A DNA stretch of 64,000 nt from Rhodobacter sp. (GTDB lineage Bacteria; Pseudomonadota; Alphaproteobacteria; Rhodobacterales; Rhodobacteraceae), in the NCBI GenBank assembly GCA_020637515.1, contig JACKKG010000001.1, forward strand, positions 1,766,501 to 1,830,500, written 5' to 3'. The notes beneath the pieces were generated by a model, which did no database searches, had not been told where the DNA came from, and saw only the letters and a program-made list of their open reading frames with translations. Positions 16,988-25,458 of this stretch are shown one piece after another (the first letter of the stretch is position 1; the number at the start of each line of letters is the position of its first letter). The position numbers and the translations under genes are program-made.

Positions 16988-18172
16988 ATGCAGGACGCTG
17001 TCATCGTTTCGACCGCCCGGACGCCCATCGGTCGCGCTTTCCGGGGGGCCTTGAACGCCACCAAGTCGCCGACGCTGCTGGGCCACGCGATCCGTCACGC
17101 CGTGTCGCGCGCGGGTCTGGAAGGGCCCGAGATCGAGGATTCGATCATGGGCACCGTGCTGGCCGCCGGCACCGCCGGCATGAACCTGGCGCGAAATGCG
17201 GGCTTTGCCGGCGGGTTGCCGGTGTCGGTTCCGGCGCAGACCATCGACCGGCAATGCGCCTCGGGCCTGATGGCGGTGGCGATCGCTGCCGGGATGATCC
17301 GCTCCGAGGGGCGCAAGATCGTGCTGGCGGGCGGGCAGGACAGCATCAGCCTGGTGCAAGGGCCGTATTTCGACGCGGTGACGGCGGCGCGCGATGCGAA
17401 TGTGACGGCGCAGGTCGAGCACGCCTATATGCCGATGCTGCAAACGGCCGAGTTCGTGGCGCGGAAATACGGCATCAGCCGCGAGGTGCAGGACGAATTC
17501 GCGCTGGTCTCGCAGCAGCGCACGGCCGCCGCGCAGGCCGGCGGGCGGCTTGATGCCGAGATCGTGCCGATCACCACGCAAATGGCCGTCAGGGACAAGG
17601 CCACGGGCGAGGTCTCGCACAAGGAGGTGACGCTGGCCCGCGACGAGGGAAACCGCCCGGAAACGACGCTGGACTCGCTGCAATCGCTGGCCCCGGTGAT
17701 CGAGGGCGGATGCGTCACGGCGGGCAACGCCAGTCAGTTGTCGGACGGCGCCAGCGCGCTGGTGATGATGGCGGCGGACGAGGCGAACGCGCGCGGGCTG
17801 GCGCCGCTGGGCATCTATCGCGGGATGGCGGTCGCGGGCTGCGCGCCCGAGGAGATGGGCATCGGCCCGATCCATGCGATTCCGAAACTCCTGGCGCAGC
17901 ACGGGCTCAAGGTCTCGGATATCGGCCTTTGGGAGCTGAACGAGGCCTTTGCCTGCCAGGCGCTCTATTGCCGCGATCACCTGGGCATCGACCCCGCGAT
18001 CTACAACGTCAACGGCGGCGCGATTTCCATTGGTCACCCCTATGGCATGACCGGCGCGCGGCTGACCGGCCATGCGCTGATCGAGGCCAAGCGCCGGGGC
18101 GCGCGCTATGCCGTGGTGTCGATGTGCGTGGGCGGCGGCATGGGCGCCGCGGCGCTGTTCGAGACCGCCTGA
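16988..18172 (+). CDS. Thiolase (acetyl-CoA acyltransferase)
   Basis: A 394-residue degradative or biosynthetic thiolase that cleaves a 3-oxoacyl-CoA with CoA, or makes one. All catalytic residues are present: nucleophile Cys90 in DRQCASGL, His350 in GGAISIGHPYGMTG and Cys380 in SMCVGGGMG. The WELNEAFA block lies at about residues 315-322. The start at 16988 follows CAGGAG; the upstream in-frame extension is not supported. It is most likely the final thiolytic step of the pathway encoded in this region. It contrasts with the thiolase-like protein at 22260, which lacks these residues. Confidence 0.95.
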   Translation: MQDAVIVSTARTPIGRAFRGALNATKSPTLLGHAIRHAVSRAGLEGPEIEDSIMGTVLAAGTAGMNLARNAGFAGGLPVSVPAQTIDRQCASGLMAVAIAAGMIRSEGRKIVLAGGQDSISLVQGPYFDAVTAARDANVTAQVEHAYMPMLQTAEFVARKYGISREVQDEFALVSQQRTAAAQAGGRLDAEIVPITTQMAVRDKATGEVSHKEVTLARDEGNRPETTLDSLQSLAPVIEGGCVTAGNASQLSDGASALVMMAADEANARGLAPLGIYRGMAVAGCAPEEMGIGPIHAIPKLLAQHGLKVSDIGLWELNEAFACQALYCRDHLGIDPAIYNVNGGAISIGHPYGMTGARLTGHALIEAKRRGARYAVVSMCVGGGMGAAALFETA

Positions 18173-18192
18173 CGGCTTGGCCGACCCGGCAA

Positions 18193-18225
18193 GCGCGCCG
18201 CCGGCGTATTCCGTCGGCGGCGTGC
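18193..18225. terminator. Hairpin between convergent genes (possible bidirectional terminator)
   Basis: GCGCGCCGCCG and CGGCGGCGTGC form an 11-bp stem (one G-T pair) with an 11-base loop, 20 bases after the thiolase stop and 50 bases from the stop of the convergent oxidoreductase. It lacks a T-run on either side, so termination efficiency is uncertain. Confidence 0.4.
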
Positions 18226-18277
18226 CGGAACCGACCCAGGGCCGTCAGTGGGCAACCGCGACCGGGTGCGGCGCGGT

Positions 18278-19216
18278 TCAGGGCAGGATCATCAGCCTCC
18301 CTCGCGAGACGCGGCCCTGCTCGACCATCGTCTGGGCCTCGGCGGCGCGCTCCAGCGGCAGGCGCTCGGCGATCTGGGCGCTCAGGCGGCCGTCGGCGGC
18401 CCGCGTCAGGACCTCGGCCACGGCCTGGGCGTCGTCGCGAATTCCGGCGTTCACCACGCGCACGCCAAAGTCGCGGGCGCGATCCACGATCGGGGCGGCG
18501 TTCAGCCAGACCAGCAGCCCCCCCGGCGCCAGCAGCGGATAGCAGGCCGCGTGCACCGCGCCGCCCATCAGATCGAACGCCACGCCCTGCGGCGGCAGAT
18601 CGCCCGGCGCGGGCCGGTCATAGGCGATCACCCGCGCCGCGCCCAGCCCCCGCACATAATCGGCATTCGCGGCGCGACAGGTGGCGGTGACCTCGGCGCC
18701 CCGGGCGGCCGCCAGTTGCACGATCAGCCCGCCGACCGCCCCCGCCCCGGCCTGGACCAGGACCCGCGTTCCGGGGCCGACCTCGGGCGCGCGCGACAGC
18801 GCAATCCAGGCCGAGAGCCCGGCGTTGACCAGCGCCCCGGCCTCGATCAGATCCAACGCCGCGGGGATCGGCACGCACAGCGCATCGGGCACGGCGATGG
18901 CCTCGGCATGGGTGCCGGCGCGCCCGGCCGGCGGGGCCATGACGGCGACCCGGTCGCCCGGTGCGAACCGCGCGACGCCCGGACCGCAGGCAATCACGGT
19001 TCCCGCCCCGTCCCGCCCCGGGATCTTGGGGAAATCCAGCGTGAAATGCTGCGCCAGCAGGCCCGCGCGCAGCTTCCAGTCCAGCGGGGTCACGCTGGCC
19101 GCCGCCAGCCGCACCAGCACCTCGCCCGGTCCGGGGTCCGGCAAGGCCACGGTTTGGATCCGGATCACATCCGCCGGTCCATGGCGGTCATAAAGGGCGG
19201 CGCGCATGGTCGTCAT
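18278..19216 (-). CDS. Quinone oxidoreductase-like protein (zinc-independent MDR family)
   Basis: A 312-residue medium-chain reductase that would reduce a quinone or an enone with NADPH. The GroES-like N-terminal half shows DRHGPADVIRIQ, LDWKLRAG and FPKIPGRDGAGTV. The Rossmann half has LVQAGAGAVGGLIVQLA (an AGxGxVG variant). Zinc-ligand cysteines are absent. The start at 19216 overlaps the LysR stop codon (ATGA), so it is translationally coupled to the regulator. Such LysR-oxidoreductase pairs often flank catabolic operons. The substrate is unknown. Confidence 0.85.
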   Translation of the reverse strand: MTTMRAALYDRHGPADVIRIQTVALPDPGPGEVLVRLAAASVTPLDWKLRAGLLAQHFTLDFPKIPGRDGAGTVIACGPGVARFAPGDRVAVMAPPAGRAGTHAEAIAVPDALCVPIPAALDLIEAGALVNAGLSAWIALSRAPEVGPGTRVLVQAGAGAVGGLIVQLAAARGAEVTATCRAANADYVRGLGAARVIAYDRPAPGDLPPQGVAFDLMGGAVHAACYPLLAPGGLLVWLNAAPIVDRARDFGVRVVNAGIRDDAQAVAEVLTRAADGRLSAQIAERLPLERAAEAQTMVEQGRVSRGRLMILP

Positions 19217-20121
19217 AGGGTCTTTCCCGAGGTTTGTTGCGCCGACAGGGCGACAAGAATATCCATGAACCGCCGCAGCGTCGGGGACACTTCGCCGGTG
19301 CGGTGGACAAGGCACAGCTCCAGCCAGACGTCCAGATCGTGCACCCGCAACAGGTGCACGCCCGCCGGGGGCCGGTGCCTTTGCATGGAATTGGTCAGCC
19401 CGATCCCGGTCCCGGCACTGACCAGGGCCAGAATCTCGGTGTCCGATTCCAGTTCGGTCAGATAATGCGGGGTGACACCGCATTCGCGAAAACGGGTGTG
19501 CACCTCGTCAAAGAACTTTGGGCTGGATTTGCGCATGAAGCCGATCATCGGCTGGCCCCTCAGATCGGTCACGCTGACCACCTTCTTGTCCGCCAGCGGC
19601 GAATCGAAGGGCACCGCCAGGACGATTTCGTGCCGGTCCACGGGGATCACTGTCAGGTCCTCGGTTCCGGTCGCGTTGTAGACCAGCGCCGCGTCGCGTT
19701 CCTCGCGCCGGAGCGCGGCAATCTGCAACGAGGTCTGCATCGCCGCAAGGCTGAGGTCCACATCGGGATGCGCGGCGCGGAACTGCCGCAGCGCGTCGGG
19801 GATCAGCCCGTGCCAGGCAACGGCCTCGATGAAGCCCAGCCGCAACGTGCCGCGCTGCCCTTCGGCGGCGGCGCGCGCGGCCTCGGCGGCTTGCGCAAGC
19901 TGGTGCAGGACGCCCCGGGAATGATCCAGAAACACCCGCCCCGCCGGGGTCAGCCGCACGCCGCGTGGCAGGCGCTCGAACAGCGGCACGCGCAATTCGG
20001 CCTCAAGCAGTTTCATCTGCCGCGACAGCGCGGGTTGGGCGATGCGCAGACGCTGCGAGGCCCGGCCGAAATGCTCGAGCTCGGCGATGGCAACGAAATA
20101 CTGAATCTGTCTCACTTCCAT
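19213..20121 (-). CDS. LysR-family transcriptional regulator
   Basis: A 302-residue regulator with an N-terminal winged helix (VRQIQYFVAIAELEHFGRAS, RLRIAQPALSRQMKLLEAEL) and a C-terminal effector domain beginning near residue 90. ATG 20121 is chosen; no strong ribosome site precedes it, and the alternative TTG at 20151 would add ten residues. It is divergent from the 11-gene CoA-ligase/TRAP operon and is the likely activator of that operon in response to its substrate or an intermediate. Confidence 0.92.
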   Translation of the reverse strand: MEVRQIQYFVAIAELEHFGRASQRLRIAQPALSRQMKLLEAELRVPLFERLPRGVRLTPAGRVFLDHSRGVLHQLAQAAEAARAAAEGQRGTLRLGFIEAVAWHGLIPDALRQFRAAHPDVDLSLAAMQTSLQIAALRREERDAALVYNATGTEDLTVIPVDRHEIVLAVPFDSPLADKKVVSVTDLRGQPMIGFMRKSSPKFFDEVHTRFRECGVTPHYLTELESDTEILALVSAGTGIGLTNSMQRHRPPAGVHLLRVHDLDVWLELCLVHRTGEVSPTLRRFMDILVALSAQQTSGKTL

Positions 20122-20221
20122 GCGTTTTGATAGCAAAACGGCATCAATCAATCAATCATTTTGAATTGGAAATATTGCCCGGTTCGGCGGAACCCTTTGC
20201 AGAGCGCAAGTGGAGATTCCC
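20122..20221. promoter_or_regulatory. LysR / CoA-ligase divergent control region
   Basis: An AT-rich spacer in a GC-rich setting. It contains the inverted repeat TTTTG-ATAG-CAAAA (20125-20138), directly before the LysR start codon, and four tandem copies of ATCA (20143-20158). The first is a plausible LysR-binding palindrome with T and A at the required spacing. Ribosome site GGAG at 20212-20215 serves the CoA ligase. Binding is inferred, not shown. Confidence 0.45.
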
Positions 20222-21823
20222 GTGTCAGAGTGTTCGTCCCCAGCCCACCTCTTTGCTGCGACCGCGCAGCGCAGGCCGGACCTGGTCTTCGCGCTGGCCC
20301 CGGCCTCGGCGCGGTTGCCCTGGGCCCCCGAGGGCTTTCGCCTGACATATGGCGCGGCCGAGGCACAGGTTGCCCGGCTGCGGGCGGCCTATGCGGCGGC
20401 GGGATACGGACACGGTTCGCGCGTGGCGCTGATGCTCGAGAACCGGCCCGAGATGCTGCTTCACTGGATGGCGCTGAACGGGTTGGGGGCGTCGATCGTG
20501 CCCCTGAACGGTGACATGCGCCCCGAGGAACTGCGCCACCAGATGGCCGTATCGCAGGCCGAACTGGTGATCGCGGCGCCGGGATTCGAGGGGCTGCTGG
20601 CGCAGGGCCTGCCGCGGGATCTGCCGGTGGCGGGGATGGACGAAACGCCGCCCCGGTCCCGCCAGCCGCGCGCGCCGGGCGGTGGGGCCCTGGACGACGA
20701 ATCGGCGCTGCTTTTCACCTCGGGCAGCACCGGCAAGCCCAAGGCCTGCATCCTGTCGAACGGCTATTTCCTGCAACTTGCCGACTGGTATGTGACCATG
20801 CCGGGCTGCGCCGCCATGACCCCGGATACCGAGATCAGCCTGACGCCGCTGCCCTTTTTCCACATGAATGCGCTGGGGTGCACCGCGCTTGGCATGATCC
20901 GGATCGGGGGCGCCATTGTGCCGCTGGACCGGTTCCACCCCGATCGCTGGTGGGCCTCGATCGCGGACAGCGGCGCGACCATCGTGCATGCGCTCGGCGT
21001 GATTCCGGCCATTGCGCTGCAACGCCCGGCGTCGGCCGATGACCGCCGTCACAAGGCCCGCTTCACCTTTGCCCCGGGTGTCGATCCGGTGCAGCGCGCC
21101 GCCTTTGAGGATCGGTTCGGCATGACCATCGTGGACGGTTGGGCGATGACCGAAACCGGCGGCGCCGCGATCACCGACACGGCCGGATTGCCCGCGATCC
21201 CGGGCGGCCGCTGCATCGGCGCGCCCCGCGCCGGAATGGAGTGGCGGATCGTCGATGAGGCCGGGCGCAACCTGCCGGTAGGCGAGGCCGGCGAACTGGT
21301 GGTCCGGACCGCGGGCCCCGAGCCGCGGAGCGGGTTCTTTTCGGGCTATCTGGGCGATGAAACCGCGACCGAATCCGCCTGGACAGAGGGCTGGTTCCAC
21401 ACCGGCGACGTGATGCGCGCCGATGCGCAGGGGCTTCTCTATTTCGTCGATCGGCGCAAAAGCATCATCCGCCGGTCCGGCGAGAACATCTCGGCGCTCG
21501 AGGTCGAGCAGGCGTTGCTGGCCGATCCCAGCGTCGAAACCGCCGCTGTCACCCCCGTGACGGATGCGCTGCGCGAGGAAGAGGTTTTTGCCTTTGTTGT
21601 CGCCGGGACCGGCTTTGATCCCGACGCGCTGCTGTCCCGGCTGGCGCAGCGGCTGTCCTACCACAAGCTGCCCGGCTGGCTGATGTGCGTCACGGAACTG
21701 CCCGTCAGCGCGACGCAGAAGCTCCAGCGTGGCGAAATCCGCGCCCTGGCGCAGGCTGCCGTGGCCAATGGCCAGGCGCTGGACCTGCGCCGCGCCAAGG
21801 GCACCCAACGCAAGAAACCATGA
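20222..21823 (+). CDS. AMP-dependent acyl-CoA ligase 1
   Basis: A 533-residue ANL-superfamily enzyme that activates a carboxylic acid to its CoA thioester using ATP. The phosphate-binding loop LLFTSGSTGKPK is at about residues 164-175. GWAMTETGG, WFHTGDV and DRRKSIIRRSGENI follow in order. The C-terminal catalytic Lys is in ATQKLQRGE. The start is GTG 20222 with GGAG 6 bases upstream. It is the first gene of the second operon. It is closely similar to the ligase at 26237 (both share LENRP and ALNGLG blocks and an RFHP-x-x-WW segment), so the two look like paralogues. The acid is unknown. Confidence 0.93.
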   Translation: MSECSSPAHLFAATAQRRPDLVFALAPASARLPWAPEGFRLTYGAAEAQVARLRAAYAAAGYGHGSRVALMLENRPEMLLHWMALNGLGASIVPLNGDMRPEELRHQMAVSQAELVIAAPGFEGLLAQGLPRDLPVAGMDETPPRSRQPRAPGGGALDDESALLFTSGSTGKPKACILSNGYFLQLADWYVTMPGCAAMTPDTEISLTPLPFFHMNALGCTALGMIRIGGAIVPLDRFHPDRWWASIADSGATIVHALGVIPAIALQRPASADDRRHKARFTFAPGVDPVQRAAFEDRFGMTIVDGWAMTETGGAAITDTAGLPAIPGGRCIGAPRAGMEWRIVDEAGRNLPVGEAGELVVRTAGPEPRSGFFSGYLGDETATESAWTEGWFHTGDVMRADAQGLLYFVDRRKSIIRRSGENISALEVEQALLADPSVETAAVTPVTDALREEEVFAFVVAGTGFDPDALLSRLAQRLSYHKLPGWLMCVTELPVSATQKLQRGEIRALAQAAVANGQALDLRRAKGTQRKKP

Positions 21824-21833
21824 GGATACCCTG

Positions 21834-22259
21834 ATGACCCCTGACAAGATCCTGTACGAGGCGACCGTCACCGCGACCGGAGGGCGCGCGGGCCGGGTCG
21901 AGGCCAGCGACGGCAGCCTGTCGATGGCGCTGAGCGTGCCCAAGTCCCTTGGCGGGCCGGGTGGCGAGGGCTCGAACCCCGAGCAGCTTTTCGCGGCCGG
22001 CTATGCCGCCTGCTTCATGGGCGCGGTCGCGCTGGTCGGGCGTCAGCGCAAGCTTGCGATCCCCGCCGAGTCCACCGTGACGGCCACGGTCGGCATCGGT
22101 CCCGTGGATCCCGGCTATGCCCTGGCCGTCGAACTTGCGGTGCATCTGCCCGGTCTGGACCGCCAGACGGCGATCGAGGTCGTGGACGGCGCGCATCAAC
22201 GGTGCCCCTATTCCCACGCGACGCGGGGCAATGTCGCCGTCAAGCTGACGGTGGTCTGA
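21834..22259 (+). CDS. ohr: Organic hydroperoxide resistance protein (Ohr, OsmC superfamily)
   Basis: A 141-residue thiol peroxidase that reduces organic hydroperoxides. The Ohr signatures are NPEQLFAAGYAACF with the peroxidatic Cys60, and CPYSHATRGN with the resolving Cys124. Most ohr genes sit beside a MarR-type OhrR regulator. Here it lies inside a catabolic operon, 10 bases after the CoA ligase and immediately before the thiolase-like gene, which suggests it protects the pathway from peroxides or acts on an intermediate. The second idea is inference. Confidence 0.92.
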   Translation: MTPDKILYEATVTATGGRAGRVEASDGSLSMALSVPKSLGGPGGEGSNPEQLFAAGYAACFMGAVALVGRQRKLAIPAESTVTATVGIGPVDPGYALAVELAVHLPGLDRQTAIEVVDGAHQRCPYSHATRGNVAVKLTVV

Positions 22260-23426
22260 ATGGCAGGCCCGCGCGGCTATGACGGGATTGTTCTGGCGGT
22301 GCCGGTCACGGTGCCGTCGGTCAAGAACGCACCCAAATCCACCCAGTGGTGGATCGGTCGCGCGCTGGCCGGGCTGGCGCAAGGGTCGGGCCTCTCGCAC
22401 AAGGTCTTTGACGGGCTCTCGGTTGCCAGCTTTTCGCTGGCCCCGGATACCACGATCGGCCTGACGCAGCACTTCGGCCTGTCGCCGCGCTATATCGACT
22501 TTCAACCGCTGGGCGGCATGTCGGGTATCGCGGCGCTGCGCCGCGCGGCGCGGGCGGTGCAGGCGGGCGACGCCGAGATCGTCGCCTGTATCGGCGCCGA
22601 TGCGAACGGGCCGCAGAGCTTTCGTCGCTCGCTCGAGAACTTCTCGCGCTCGGCCCAGGATGCGGTCTATCCCTATGGCGCGGGCGGGCCGAATGTGAAC
22701 TTTTCGCTGATCGCCCAGGCGTTCATGGCCGAAACGGGGCTGACGCGCGCGGATTTCGGCCGCATCGCCGTGGCGCAGCGCGGCAATGGGCAGCTCAATC
22801 CTCTGGCGCTGATCAAGGGCGCGCTGACGCTCGATGCCTATCTGGACGCCCGTCCCATCGCGCCGCCGATCCATCTGTTCGACTGCGTGATGCCCTGCGC
22901 CGGGGCCGAGGCCTTTCTGGTGCTGCGCGAAGAGACCGCCAGGGCGCAGGGCCTGCCGTTTGTCCGGCTGACCGCGTCGATCGAACGCCACAACGCCTTT
23001 CCGGCCGACACGGTGATGCTGCGTGGTGGCTGGGCGCGCGATGTTGACAGCCTGTGGGCGCAGGCGGGGGTCGAACCGGGCGCGGTCGATCTGGTCCAGA
23101 CCTATGACGATTATCCCTTTGTCAGTGCCATGCAGTTCGCCGATCTGGGTTTTTGTGACCGCAAGGATCTGGCCGAGTTCATTCACGGCCATGATTTCGG
23201 CGTCGCCGGATCGTTGCCGCACAACACCTCGGGCGGGCAGTTGTCCTGCGGGCAGGCGGGGTGTGCGGGCGGATATCTGGGGCTGGTCGAGTCGATCCGC
23301 CAACTGACCGGGCAGGCCGGCGCGCGACAAGTGGCGCGGGCCCGGCGCGCGCTGGTATCGGGCTTTGGCATGATCGTGTTCGACCGCGGGCTGGGCTCGG
23401 GCGCCGCAATCCTGGAGGCCGCATGA
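22260..23426 (+). CDS. Thiolase-like protein lacking the thiolase nucleophile and His (SCPx/Ltp2-like)
   Basis: A 388-residue member of the lipid-transfer/SCPx branch of the thiolase superfamily. The overall order is kept: GGMSGIAALRRAARAVQAGDA near residue 85, ADANG, the YDDYPF block (Tyr282, Tyr285), and the C-terminal SIRQLTGQAGARQV. However, the position of the nucleophilic Cys reads GGMSG, and the 'GHP-x-G-A-T-G' site reads GQAGCAGG (Gln332 where His is expected). It should not do ordinary thiolysis. Related Ltp2 proteins pair with DUF35 Zn-ribbon proteins and work as retro-aldolases, and the next gene encodes such a protein with a 4-base overlap. The reaction here is therefore inferred. 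Confidence 0.8.
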   Translation: MAGPRGYDGIVLAVPVTVPSVKNAPKSTQWWIGRALAGLAQGSGLSHKVFDGLSVASFSLAPDTTIGLTQHFGLSPRYIDFQPLGGMSGIAALRRAARAVQAGDAEIVACIGADANGPQSFRRSLENFSRSAQDAVYPYGAGGPNVNFSLIAQAFMAETGLTRADFGRIAVAQRGNGQLNPLALIKGALTLDAYLDARPIAPPIHLFDCVMPCAGAEAFLVLREETARAQGLPFVRLTASIERHNAFPADTVMLRGGWARDVDSLWAQAGVEPGAVDLVQTYDDYPFVSAMQFADLGFCDRKDLAEFIHGHDFGVAGSLPHNTSGGQLSCGQAGCAGGYLGLVESIRQLTGQAGARQVARARRALVSGFGMIVFDRGLGSGAAILEAA

Positions 23427-24676
23427 CCGATCCGTCGCACACCAGTCCGACCCGCGCCAGGGCCAATCCTCTGCGGCGCACCCGGCGGCCCCTGTTGCCG
23501 CCCGACGCGCGCAGCCGCGCGGCGCATCTGCTGACCGCCGCGGCCGCTCGGGGGCGCTTTGATCTGCCCTGTTGCAGGGGCTGCGGCCGCTTCGTCTGGC
23601 CAATCCCCGAGGCCTGCCCCGATTGCCTGTCCGAGATCGCCACGGCGCCCGCGCCGCGCGGGGCGCGCGTGATCTCGATCACCACCGCCGAGATGCCCGC
23701 CGACACCTATTTCCGCGAACGCGCCCCCTGGCGCGTCGGTCTGGTGACGCTGGACTGCGGCCCTCAGGCGATCGTCCACATGCACCCCGACGCGGTGCCC
23801 GGCCAGGACGTTCGGCTGACCCTCATGCTCGACCGCGCGGGGCAGGCCGTTCTGCACGCCGCCCCGAAAGGAGCCGCCATGCAGGCCGATCCGCAATACC
23901 GCGAGATGACCGCCGACCCCGCCGCGCGCCGGGTGCTGATTACGGATGCGCGCCACCTCGCCGCGCTGCCGCTGGCCCGCGCGCTGATCCAGGCCGGGGC
24001 CCATTCGGTCCATCTGGGCGTCCCCGAGGCGTGGAAACCCCTGCCGACGCGCGCCGCGTTCGAGGCGATCGCCGGCGTGCGTCTGGTTGATCTGGACATC
24101 ACCTCGGACCGCTCGGTCACCGATCTGGCCGCGGATCTGGCCGGCAAGGTCGAGATCCTGGTCAACACCGCCGACCTGCCGCGTCCGGGCGGGCTGCTGG
24201 GCCCCGCGGCGCAGGTGCAGGCCCGCGAGATGTCCGAGGTGATCGCGCAAGGTTTGATGCGGCTGGCCCGCGCCTTTGGCCCGGCCATGGCCGGACGCGG
24301 TGCCGATGGTCCCCACGGCGCTGCCGCCTGGGTCAACCTGCTGTCGGTCTTTGGTCGCGCGACACCGCCGGGTTGGGCGGGCTACGGCGCCGCCCACGCC
24401 GCCGCGCTGTCGCTGTCGCAGGTGCTGCGCGCCGAACTGGGCGCGGGCGGGGTGCGGCTTGTCACCGTGCTGACCGGCCCGACAGACGACGACTGGTTCC
24501 AGACCCTGGGCGCGCCCCGCGTCACCGGCCCGGCGCTGGCCAATGCCATCCTGAAGGCCCTGCGCGAGGGGCTCGAGGAGGTTGCCGTGGGCGATGTCGC
24601 CCTCGATCTGATCGCCCGGCTCGAGGAAAACCCGAAGGCCGTGGAACGGGACCTGGCGCGGGGGAGCCTGTCATGA
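23423..24676 (+). CDS. Fusion of Zn-ribbon/OB-fold (DUF35) protein with a degenerate SDR domain
   Basis: A 417-residue two-part protein. Residues about 45-150 form a DUF35 module: a zinc ribbon with Cys51, Cys54, Cys65 and Cys68 (CRGC ... CPDC), followed by an OB-fold (RVISITTAE ... AIVHMHPDAVPGQDVRL). Residues about 165-417 look like a short-chain dehydrogenase, but the glycine motif reads ITDARHLA, the NNAG-type motif reads LVNTAD, and the catalytic Tyr-x3-Lys is YGAAH (Lys replaced by His325). The SDR half is probably structural or has changed function. The gene overlaps the thiolase-like gene before it and the cyclase after it (ATGA both times), so a complex with the thiolase-like protein is likely. 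Confidence 0.78.
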   Translation: MTDPSHTSPTRARANPLRRTRRPLLPPDARSRAAHLLTAAAARGRFDLPCCRGCGRFVWPIPEACPDCLSEIATAPAPRGARVISITTAEMPADTYFRERAPWRVGLVTLDCGPQAIVHMHPDAVPGQDVRLTLMLDRAGQAVLHAAPKGAAMQADPQYREMTADPAARRVLITDARHLAALPLARALIQAGAHSVHLGVPEAWKPLPTRAAFEAIAGVRLVDLDITSDRSVTDLAADLAGKVEILVNTADLPRPGGLLGPAAQVQAREMSEVIAQGLMRLARAFGPAMAGRGADGPHGAAAWVNLLSVFGRATPPGWAGYGAAHAAALSLSQVLRAELGAGGVRLVTVLTGPTDDDWFQTLGAPRVTGPALANAILKALREGLEEVAVGDVALDLIARLEENPKAVERDLARGSLS

Positions 24677-25458
24677 CGCGTGTTCTGGAAACCCTGGCCC
24701 GGGCGCTGAGCGGCGGCGGCGTGCGGATCGTCGATCTGACGCAGACCCTGCGCGACGATTTCCCCACCATCGTCCTGCCGCCCGAGTTCGCTCCGTCCGC
24801 CCCGATCCGTATCGAGCGTGTGTCGCATTACGATGCCGCCGGGCCATCGTGGTACTGGAACAACCTGTCCTTTGGCGAACATTCGGGCACCCATTTCGAC
24901 GCGCCCGCGCATTGGTTCACCGGCCGCGACCGGCCCCTCGGCACCGTGGACACGATGCCCTGCGCGCATATGGTGGCGCCGGCGTGCGTGATCGACTGTT
25001 CGGACGGGGCCGCGCTGGACGACGATTTCCTGCTGACCCGCCCGATGATCGAGGCCTGGGAGGACCGGCACGGGGCGATTCCCGCCGGCAGTTGGGTGCT
25101 GATGCGCACCGACTGGTCGGCCCGATCGGGCGCCGCCTATGCGGGGCTGCGCGACGATGGTGCCCATACGCCCGGCCCCGACGCCGAAGCGATTCGGCAT
25201 CTGGTCCATGCGCGTGGTATTCTGGGCTTTGGCACCGAGACCATTGGCACGGATGCGGGGCAGGGCGGGCATTTCGAACCGCCCTATCCCGCCCACCACT
25301 ATCTGCACGGCGCCGGCCGCTACGGGCTGCAATGCCTGACCAACCTTCATCTGCTGCCGCCCAAGGGCGCGATGCTGATGACCGCGCCGCTCAAGGTTCA
25401 CGAGGGATCGGGCAGCCCGTTGCGCGTGCTTGCTCTGGTAGAGGGAGAGGACGAATGA
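24673..25458 (+). CDS. Cyclase family protein (kynurenine formamidase-like metal hydrolase)
   Basis: A 261-residue metal-dependent hydrolase of the cyclase/kynurenine-formamidase family. The signature HSGTHFDAPAH supplies metal ligands His70, His74, Asp76 and His80. GTETIGTDAG and a C-terminal LPPKGAMLMTAPLKVHEGSGSP follow as in the family. Members hydrolyse amides or esters, or open lactone rings. It overlaps the preceding fusion gene and the following racemase-like gene by 4 bases each, so it belongs to the same pathway. No signal peptide, so cytoplasmic. Confidence 0.88.
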   Translation: MTRVLETLARALSGGGVRIVDLTQTLRDDFPTIVLPPEFAPSAPIRIERVSHYDAAGPSWYWNNLSFGEHSGTHFDAPAHWFTGRDRPLGTVDTMPCAHMVAPACVIDCSDGAALDDDFLLTRPMIEAWEDRHGAIPAGSWVLMRTDWSARSGAAYAGLRDDGAHTPGPDAEAIRHLVHARGILGFGTETIGTDAGQGGHFEPPYPAHHYLHGAGRYGLQCLTNLHLLPPKGAMLMTAPLKVHEGSGSPLRVLALVEGEDE

